The notes under the pieces were generated by a model, which had not been told where the DNA came from, did not search any database, and saw nothing but the letters and a program-made list of their open reading frames with translations. DNA of 64,000 nucleotides, from the NCBI GenBank assembly GCA_948474755.1, contig CAOLHI010002558.1, positions 183,812 to 247,811 of the forward strand, written 5' to 3'. Below are positions 57,134 through 64,000 of the stretch, in pieces (positions within the stretch are counted from its first letter, which is position 1; the number at the start of each line of letters is the position of its first letter). The position numbers and the translations under genes are program-made. The DNA comes from Ctenosaura bakeri (taxonomy: Eukaryota; Chordata; Lepidosauria; Squamata; Iguanidae).

Positions 57134-57353
57134 TAGCCAACCCTCCATATCTGTGGATTCTATATCTATGGATTCAACCAAACATGGCTTGAAAATATTT
57201 TTAAAAAATCCAAAAATCAAACTTTGATTTTGCCATTTTATATAAGGGACAACATTACTACAGCATTGTATGTAATAGGACTTGAGCCCCTACACATTTT
57301 GATATCCATAGGGAGTCCTGGAACCAAACCCTAATGGATATCAAGGACCACTG
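57134..57353. mobile_element. Tigger/pogo-like MITE with TA target duplication
   Basis: The left end is tagccaaccctccatatctg and the right end reverses to cagtggtccttgatatcc, an inverted pair. Internal landmarks are 'ggattcaaccaaacatggct' and 'gagtcctggaaccaaaccc'. TA flanks both ends (57132-57133 and 57354-57355), as for Tc1/mariner-superfamily elements. Half-copies are at 43075 and at the window end. Confidence 0.85.
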
Positions 57354-57360
57354 TATTATA

Positions 57361-57505
57361 GGCTGTTTCCGCACTAGCCTGTTATAGTGCTATTATTCCA
57401 CTTTCAACATCGTATGGAATCCTGGGGTTTCCTGCAAACCCCAGGATTCCATAGGATGTTGAAAGTGGAATAATAGCACTATAACAGGCTAGTGTGGAAA
57501 TGGCC
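57361..57505. mobile_element. Harbinger-like foldback MITE, copy 7, 3-bp TSD ATA
   Basis: The ends are ggctgtttccgcactag and ctagtgtggaaatggcc. Arms are close to perfect inverse copies over about 65 bp each with a very short centre. ATA flanks both sides. It lies only 7 bp from the Tigger-like MITE. Confidence 0.93.
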
Positions 57506-58294
57506 ATAGTGTCTTCTATTCTCTCAAGATTCCCTGTTCCCTCTGAGCTTGGCTGCAGTTCTCACAGTAGCTGGAGATGGCATAGGAATGAATGTTCCCA
57601 ACATGAATATTTCGCTATAAGCTATTTCTAATGAAATGCAAAATATTCTAGAGTGACTTGGCCTTGAATTGACAATAAAGATCGATTAGCTTTATAAATG
57701 ATTTCTTCGTGCTGGAGGTAAGCACTAGCAGAACAGATTTGTCGGTACAGCTCAACAGGGAGACTGTCGTGATGTGAACACATTCACTTTAAAATTTATC
57801 ACAACACCACTGCGTAAATGAAATAATTATCTCCCCTGGTTTTTCAGCCTAATGTGAGACACTCTGTGTAGCTATAGGACTTTCCCTTGTGCTACCAGAC
57901 AGGAATATCTCCTCCTCTCCCAGTGTTGTGAAATTCACAACAAACACATTCCAGACATACTTGTGCCCCACACCTATACCCAATCAAAAATGTTTTTTTT
58001 TTAAAAAAAAATTAAAAACTCACTGACACCTCCTTGGGATTGACATAAACATTTCAAATATTTTCCATCTGATGGAGCAAAGAAATCTTAGCATTTGCCC
58101 ATCTTCAAAAATACTTGAACTTTGACTATCTGCTTATCGTGTTTCCTAGCAGTACCAAAGACAAACCAGACTGATTTTTTGTCTTCTGTATACACAAGGA
58201 TAATCAGGTGAAAGCAGAAGTCTGAAATGTACTTCTGCACCTGTGTCCAAACTCTGCCTTGAAATATTGCTTTCAGTCAAGACAGACTCATTGA
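57506..58294. other. No feature recognised
   Basis: Unassigned sequence. Confidence 0.5.
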
Positions 58295-58424
58295 TTTATT
58301 TATTTAATCTTTGCTTTACTGGGGACCCCCATAAATATAATTTGTTGCAGGGAATCCAAGACTTAACTCAAGATTTAAATATTTAAATTTGAATTTAAAT
58401 ATTCAAATATTTATTTAAGCCTTC

Positions 58425-58572
58425 TGGAGACTAGGATTCAAAACTCTGCTCACATACTGGGTGACACTGAGCAAGTCACATTCTCTCAGCCCCAGAGGAA
58501 GGCAAAGACAAACTCCCTCTGAACAAATCTTGTCAGATTTGACTTACCTTGAAGGTACAGAACAGCAAAGTG
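58425..58572 (+). mobile_element. SINE family A, partial
   Basis: 'ctggagactaggattcaaaa', 'tcagccccagaggaaggcaa' and a shortened tail 'ttaccttgaagg'. Confidence 0.75.
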
Positions 58573-58689
58573 CTGCTGACAGGGGGAGGTTCTTTCCAGC
58601 CATCATATCTCTCCCCTTTGAAAACTGATTTAAGGAGACTTTAAGGGAAGCCTATCATAAAAGTTTTCTTTGCAAGATTTGTTCCCTTT

Positions 58690-58800
58690 CCCTTTCTCTG
58701 AAGTTGAGAGTATGTAATTCACTTGAGGTCACCCAATGGGTTTCCATGGATAAGTGGGGATTCAAACTATGATCTCCAGAGTCATAGTTTGGCTGTGCAT
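58690..58800 (-). mobile_element. SINE family A, partial, reversed
   Basis: 'gaggtcacccaatgggtttc', 'gtggggattcaaactatgat' and 'ctccagagtcatagtttggc' are the reversed head and core. The tail is missing. Confidence 0.75.
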
Positions 58801-59030
58801 GCATACCTGCTGCTGTATCCCTTTCATCAGGGATGCTGCAGTGGGGGGAATGAGGGTGCTGACACTGCTCCTTGTTTCCACAATGAAGGAACAGTTTGGG
58901 AGTACACACCTCTTGCGGCCATGTCCCTGCCGCATGCCTGGTGTCCAGCAGCAGGGCTTTAGAGACCCCCTGTGAAGGCTGTATGGACCTCCAGGGTCCC
59001 TGGACCCCAGGTTAAAAACCACTGATTTAT

Positions 59031-60363
59031 GTGATTTGACTGAATGGGATTTTATCTTTTTTTTCTTATAAATCTTGATCTTTGGTTATATAATCCATTG
59101 CATTAAGAAGGTTATGTTTTGTAATTTTTGATTGTTATAGTCATTTCACCTGAATATTTAGTTGTTCTTAAACAGCCAGAACTACATTGGTTCTAGAAAT
59201 GAGGAGAGATTAGAAATTAAAAATATCAGGTCTCTGCTTAAACTATGAAGCCATCTTCTGAGTTACAGAAAGTTAGTTCAGAAATAAGTCATTTCATTCT
59301 GTTCTTACACTGTACTTTCTCCTGTTCTGATCTGGTGGAAGTCAAACTGTCAGAAAAAAACTTTCTAAACTTTGGGAACTTCTGTTACTGAAAATCAAGA
59401 TACATATATTCTTCCCAAACCCCACTTCTTGGATTCGTGTATCCATTCAGTAGCGGATTAATGAAGGCCATCATGACCTATGCTGCAAAGAACTTCTGGA
59501 AGGGGCTCTGAATTAGACTATAATTCAAGGCTAGGCAGCATGTAGCCCACCAGATATTGTTGGACTGCAACATCATCTGCCCTAGGCAGCACGTCGATGA
59601 TGAGGAATGATGGGAGTTGCAGTCCAAAAAGATCTGGGTCAGATAGCCCACTGATGCTATAACAACACACCTATAGAAATGAGGCAAAGAGTGTTTTTCT
59701 GCAAACTTACAGAGTGCATGAAATGGTAAGAAAAAGAGAAAGGGGATAATTTCAGAATAGTAGACAAAAGGAAGTGAGATTCTCAAGTTTCACTCCATTA
59801 TGTCCACCTGAAAAGTAATGGAATTGTTATAGGTCTGCCTGCCAATAGCTGAAGTGCTATCTCATTCTATCAAAAGCCAAAGTAGTGGCTCAGTTGCTGG
59901 ACTGAAACTTGGGCTATCCTCCCTGAATCTTAGAACTTACTGGTGGTCTTGAACCACTCACTCTCAGACAGACCTCTTTCACAGAGCTGTTTGTAGGAAG
60001 GAGAGCCCTGTGGGCTTTCTTGAGCTCAGTGATGGAGAGGTGGAATATAAATGTAGCTCATAGAAATACATGATAAATACCATGCTAGTCACTTTAAATT
60101 CTGCTTGTAGAATTTATGTGGGACAGAAAAGGCCTCCAATGTTTTCACTTTTAAAATTGAGCAAACCCTAGGTTACAGATCAATTTGCTATGTTTCAGTA
60201 AGTTTACAGTTTGATTCTGTAGACTAATGATGATGAAATGTGCAGACAATTGCCAGAATCCTATATGACCTTTACTTAATGTAAATATCAGAGGCACTAA
60301 GATACTGTCTTAGTGAATTGCAAAGATGTGTATTGGGACAACAGCAAGATTGCCCTTTGAGCA
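59031..60363. other. No gene; one palindromic MITE
   Basis: About 59528-59660 has 'attgttggactgcaacatca' and the inverse 'gatgggagttgcagtccaaa', a clear MITE of the 'aactcccat' class. The rest is unassigned. Confidence 0.55.
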
Positions 60364-60693
60364 ATGGGTCCAATGCATATTGGTGCCCAATGCGCATTGG
60401 TCTCGCCATGCATTGTGTCATGCCCTGCCTTGGAGACTGGCAGTGAGGAGGAGGTTTCTGACTCCAAGGCAGAGGCTTCCCCAGAGGCTGAAGTGTCCCC
60501 AGAAGCTGGTCCAGAGGGAGATAATACACAACAACAACAAGGGCCTGAGCCAGGGGAACAAATAGAGGAAGACATAGCTGACACACCTACCTTGCAGCAG
60601 AGACACTGTAAAAAGGAGGGCTTGTGTCTCTCGGCCCATTTAAGTAGCAAGCAAGTCCTAATGAGGGAACACCTATGGCAACAACAGCCATAG
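60364..60693 (+). pseudogene. Acidic open frame, probable LTR-retroelement remnant
   Basis: The 109-codon frame has an acidic, Pro/Glu/Ser-rich repeat-like section (GSEEEVSDSKAEASPEAEVS) and a short Gln run. A basic stretch and 'SSKQVLMREH' near the end follow. Such acidic-then-basic tails occur at the ends of retroelement polyproteins running into an LTR in reptile repeats. 'ttaaaaagggctcc' just downstream (60696) is TATA-like. No protease, RT or integrase motif is present. The 205-codon minus frame over the same DNA is its shadow. Confidence 0.4.
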
Positions 60694-61559
60694 ATTAAAA
60701 AGGGCTCCAGCTGGCCTTTCCTCCCAGGGTTAGCAACTAGTTTTGTTGGTTCTGAAACTCTGTGCTGTGCTCTTGGAGCTGGTTGTCTTGGAACTCTGCC
60801 TGTTTGGAGTATGGTTTGGATTTGTCTGCCTTCCTGTTTGGACATTCTTGAACTCTCACCTCGTGAGTAGGAACTGTGATGCTTGTGAATTACTGCCAGC
60901 TCTGCTGTAGACATAACACATTGGCCCTGTTGTGCTTTGGCCTTATTGTGCTGTGGTCATTGTGCCCTTTCTACCATGCAGTAGCATAACAGAAACCCTC
61001 TACTGGATGCAGACATTATGAAACTACCCAGTTCTAATTCCTGCCTACTTAAGTCTACCTATGAAGACATAACTTCCATTCTGGCTATTCATTGTGAGCT
61101 GATTGTCATGGACCAGCTAAAAATGTAAGTACTTTTTCATGTCTGTAAGTGATTTCCTGAACAAGTATTTACAGAAATATGGTACTGTCTCATCCAAAGG
61201 AAATTAAATCTGGTAGTAATGCCCTGCCTGGAGTAATTATCATACTGGGAGTTGAAGAATGTAATACATGATCCAGCTGAAATGAAGAAACTGAAATTAC
61301 ATCATATGCTATGCATAATATAAACAAGAGCATAAATAACCTAGGTCATTTCATGCAAATTCCTAATGATAACCCTTAGTGAAGGCAGAAGAAGGTGAAA
61401 AACAGACATTAAGCCAGAAAAACCACAGAAAAATTAAGCAAAAGCTTTATTAGAAAAAATAAAGTCCAGTTTGTAGGATTTGAGCTTCAAGACATTTTTG
61501 TTTCAGATACTAGGTCTGTAGAAACACCCTAAAGTCATCTTAGCTATGTTGGGGGTGGC
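60694..61559. other. Possible LTR-like tract, otherwise unassigned
   Basis: About 60694-60970 is rich in 'ctggttgtcttgga', 'ctgcctgtttgga' and 'ttgtgctttgg' type motifs after a TATA-like box, as seen in some LTRs. No ends were defined. The remainder is unassigned. Confidence 0.3.
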
Positions 61560-61720
61560 ATTACTTGGCACTGGGGACTTGCCATCTGTGGTGGAGAGGG
61601 CAGCAGCTTCAGTCCCTAGCATGCCCTTTTGAAAGGGGTAGCAGGCAATGCTGCCTGAGACCCTGGAAAGCAGTTCTCATCCAGAGAGGTAATGATCAGT
61701 ATGAATATGAACAACATTTT
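61560..61720 (+). mobile_element. tRNA-derived SINE (family B)
   Basis: 'cttcagtccctagcatgcc', 'cttttgaaaggggtagcagg' and 'gcctgagaccctggaaagca' are core landmarks of this family. The tRNA-like head is eroded. Confidence 0.65.
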
Positions 61721-61885
61721 TATAAATCAATTATAAGTGTGTTCTCTGGCCAGTGTGCATATCTTTTTATTAAACCATAAAATTCAGATATAAAAAGAAA
61801 AGAGCAAACAGAATTTTAAGTTGCAACAACAGAAAAAAATGGTGATCAGATGTCTCACAGTTATAGCCATTTGATACCACTTCAA

Positions 61886-62094
61886 TTAGCCTAATTCCAC
61901 CTACAGAATTCTGGGATTTGTACTTTGGTGAAGTCCTTAGAACAAAAAGAGGCTTTAGTGTTGTAGCTGAATGGACAAATCCCTCTAATCTAAGTACTTC
62001 ACAAAACTGCAGTTTCCAGGGCTCCATAGGATAGACCTAGAACAGTTAAAGAGGAATCAAACCCCTTTAATTGTACAGTGTAGGTGTACAGTAA
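61886..62094. mobile_element. Diverged foldback MITE
   Basis: 'cctaattccacctacagaat' and 'ctgggatttgtactttggtg' on the left pair with 'acttcacaaaactgcagttt' and 'ccagggctccatagg' on the right. 'aattgtacagtgtagg' lies near the end. It is related to the second foldback family but has no clean termini. Confidence 0.6.
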
Positions 62095-63279
62095 ATCACT
62101 GAGGATATCCATGCTTCCAGTGACTATGCCAGATTCAAGAGCATCCCAAAGGGTCAACCTGGTCCTGCTCCTTTGGTGTGGGGGGGTGCAAACCCTTCCA
62201 AACCAGGCTTATAGCCATCCAGTGTAGTAGATGAACCATCACTAAGAATGCCTCCATCTTGTCTGGATTGGATCTCAGTGTATTGGCCCTGACAGATGGA
62301 TCAGTCATGTTTATTTTCTTTTTTTCTTGATACATTTCTTAGTAATATCCTTACAATGGAGGAACTCTTCCATTCCACTCCAAGTACTTTTCGGGGGCAT
62401 TCTCCACTTGGGAGACCATATGGCAGATAAACTTTGTTGAGTCCCTCTGAACGCAGTCCATCCTAGTGCTGTACGTAATCTGTGATACACTGTAGTGAAA
62501 TTGCACGATCGTCAGTAGTAACTAACTAACAAACCTTTGCAGGCTCCCTTAGGCTTCCACCACTGATTTCCTAAATTACACTGTATTAGTGAAATTCCCA
62601 GGGAGCTTATTCTGGAAATTTCAGAGCCGAGCAATGGATAATTAAGAAAGGAAAATCAAAGTGAATACTCTTACTACCTCTGTGTGTTTGTGTGTGATTC
62701 CAGCTCCTTTGCCAAGATTCCAGGGGTCTGAAATAAAATCAGACTATAACATTATGGTATTGAATTAAGGCGGCTGTTGGCTTAGTTCAAACATCTGGCA
62801 AATTCAAGTCTCCTGGCTAGGACAGTCTGAGTGATTAGCATTATATGAAGGTCCAAACCTTTGTTTGGAAGAATGTGAATCTCCAGTTCTCCAGATTCTG
62901 CTGTAATTACTACACATAAACTCTTTATTGTTTGCCTCTAATGCGGCTTCCACATTTTAAAATTCTGGGCATTCCACACATGCTTTTAAGTATGCCCACA
63001 TGCAGTTACCTTTTGCAATATCATTCCACATTTTGCCCAAACTACAATATCCAAAATACATCTCAGAGCCAAACCAGATGTGATATGTGATTTCCCCTCA
63101 TTTTTTTTTTAAAAAATTGCAAATAACACTAATTAAAGAAGGGAATAAATGATCATTAGTGTCCAAGTAGGTATTGAGAGTTAACCCTCCCCCCCCACTA
63201 TGGCTCCATAAAAGATCACTTCTCTATTATGGCCTTTTCTGGTCACAAAGATACTAAATTCAGAGAGCAAATTATTGTT
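62095..63279. other. No feature recognised
   Basis: Unassigned sequence. Confidence 0.5.
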
Positions 63280-63936
63280 AACTGCTGTCAAGCCAGCTTC
63301 GACTTATGGTGACCCTCTGAATGAGAGACCTCTAAGTCACCCTATCATCAACTGCCCTGCTCAGCTCTTGCAGACTCACGACTGTTGCTTTCTTGACTGA
63401 GTCTATCCATCTGTAAAGCAGTCTTCCTCTTTTTCTGCTACCTTCTGTTTTTCCAAGCATAGCCTTTTCTCATGAGTCATGTCTTCTCATGATATGTCAA
63501 GTACAACAGTCTCAGTTAAGTCATCTTCACTTCTAGGGGGACTTCAGGCTTGATTTGCTCTTCTTGTTATTGTGTGCTTTGTTTCCAACTTATGGCAACC
63601 CTAAGGCAAACTTATCACAGGGAGTTCTGGGGTTAAGAGCATGTGACATGCCCAAGATCACCCAGTGGGTTCCCAAAGCTGAGTGGGGAATCAAATCCTG
63701 GTCTCCAGGGTTGTAGTCCAAACCTCTACACCATATTAGTTCTCTTAATTTGCTCCAGGACCCATTTATTTGTCTTTTTGGCAGTCTGGGGTAGCCATAG
63801 AACTCTCCTTCAGCTCTACATTTGAAATGGATTGGGTGTTTTTTCCTGTCAGCTTTCCTCACTGTTCAAATTTCACAGCCATACATAAAAATTGGAAACA
63901 TGATAGTTTTGATGATCCTGATTTTAGTGTTCAATT
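63280..63936 (-). mobile_element. RTE/Bov-B-like LINE ORF2 C-terminus, split by SINE
   Basis: Minus-strand translation of 63740-63936 gives the decayed block IIKTIMFPIFMYGCE, then a 'TVRKADRKK' motif. 63280-63560 gives EDMTHEKRL followed by a G-R-R-G-R/W-D-S type segment, all in the order of the RTE C-terminus. The two halves are separated by a reversed family A SINE (63562-63745). Stops and frameshifts are frequent, so the copy is inactive. Confidence 0.78.
63562..63745 (-). mobile_element. tRNA-derived SINE (family A) nested in RTE
   Basis: 'ttgtgtgctttgtttccaac', 'ttatggcaaccctaaggc', 'cccaagatcacccagtgggt', 'ggaatcaaatcctggtctcc' and 'aacctctacaccat' read as a nearly complete reversed copy. 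Confidence 0.88.
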
Positions 63937-64000
63937 ACAGTCATCCCTCCACATTCTCTAGGTTTACGGGCATAGGATCCCCATGCAAGTGGAAAAGCTG
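63937..64000 (+). mobile_element. Tigger/pogo-like MITE, left end, cut by window edge
   Basis: 'acagtcatccctccacattc' followed by 'gggcataggatccccatgca' resembles the left terminus of the 57134 element family, with TIR 'cagtc.ncccnc'. It abuts the RTE remnant. Confidence 0.65.

Larger units (their letters stand above)
58295..59030 (-). mobile_element. hAT-like element, copy 2, carrying SINE fragments
   Basis: The right end 'ccaggttaaaaaccactg' is the inverse of the 13619 terminus. The left side ('actggggacccccataaata', 'ccaagacttaactcaag') inverts the 17400-17480 block. SINE A pieces at about 58425-58572 (plus) and 58690-58800 (minus) interrupt it. This copy shows what a much less interrupted version of the 13.6-17.5 kb element looks like. 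Confidence 0.7.

Noticed and set aside
928..57505. The seven dispersed foldbacks as a CRISPR-like array
   Set aside because: They lie kilobases apart without regular spacers and have TIRs and 3-bp target duplications. The DNA is vertebrate.
60297..60914. 205-codon minus-strand open frame
   Set aside because: It lies antisense to the acidic plus-strand frame at 60364-60693, whose composition (Glu/Pro/Ser codons) reads as open on the other strand. No domain is present.

Overview
This 64 kb window is non-coding DNA from a vertebrate nuclear genome, most probably a squamate reptile. The evidence is the repeat mixture: CR1 LINEs ending in the amniote-type octamer tail, L2-like and RTE/Bov-B-like LINE fragments, tRNA- and 5S-rRNA-derived SINEs of the squamate type, many palindromic DNA-transposon derivatives, retroviral-type solo LTRs, and abundant long dinucleotide and trinucleotide microsatellites. 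A lizard, possibly an iguanian, is my best guess; the species cannot be fixed by reading alone. I recognise no cellular protein-coding exon, tRNA, snRNA or miRNA gene. The long open frames are either transposon remnants (CR1 3169-3680, L2 11641-12400, RT fragment 31514-31723, RTE 63280-63936, an acidic LTR-element-like frame 60364-60693) or frames I cannot assign (6766-7482 and 36664-37029, minus strand). The window is therefore intergenic or lies inside a large intron.

Layout. 0-13 kb: palindrome cluster, a SINE-bordered composite repeat interrupted by a CR1, an old CR1, a TIR transposon, an L2 3' end carrying a SINE, and two foldback MITEs. 13.6-17.5 kb: one hAT-like element whose two ends lie 3.6 kb apart, with a solo LTR, a SINE fragment and a long AT-rich stretch between them. 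18-30 kb: a second copy of the 10.6 kb TIR transposon with a nested 108-bp hAT MITE, two further LTR-like blocks, a 5'-truncated LINE with a perfect 14-bp target-site duplication, and another foldback MITE. 31-36 kb: a 5S-derived SINE split by insertions, one of them a solo LTR with exact boundaries, then an older inverted LTR of the same family that has itself been split. 37.6-40 kb: a second 5S SINE split by a 2.1 kb hAT-like element that carries three further insertions. 41.5-45.3 kb: a ~61-bp degenerate tandem repeat, the second composite-repeat copy (empty site for the CR1) and a 415-bp Harbinger-like element. 46-64 kb: mostly old single-copy-looking DNA with scattered SINEs, foldbacks, a Tigger/pogo-like MITE, and an RTE fragment split by a SINE.

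The clearest structural results are nested insertions whose boundaries read directly from the sequence: 4-bp duplications around two LTRs of one family, 3-bp duplications around five of the Harbinger-like foldbacks and relatives, an 8-bp duplication around a hAT MITE, a 14-bp duplication around a LINE, and a paralogous empty site for a CR1. The least explained item is the ~750-bp composite repeat present at 2.5 kb and 42.8 kb. All family names are assigned by eye from motifs and boundaries; no database search was possible.
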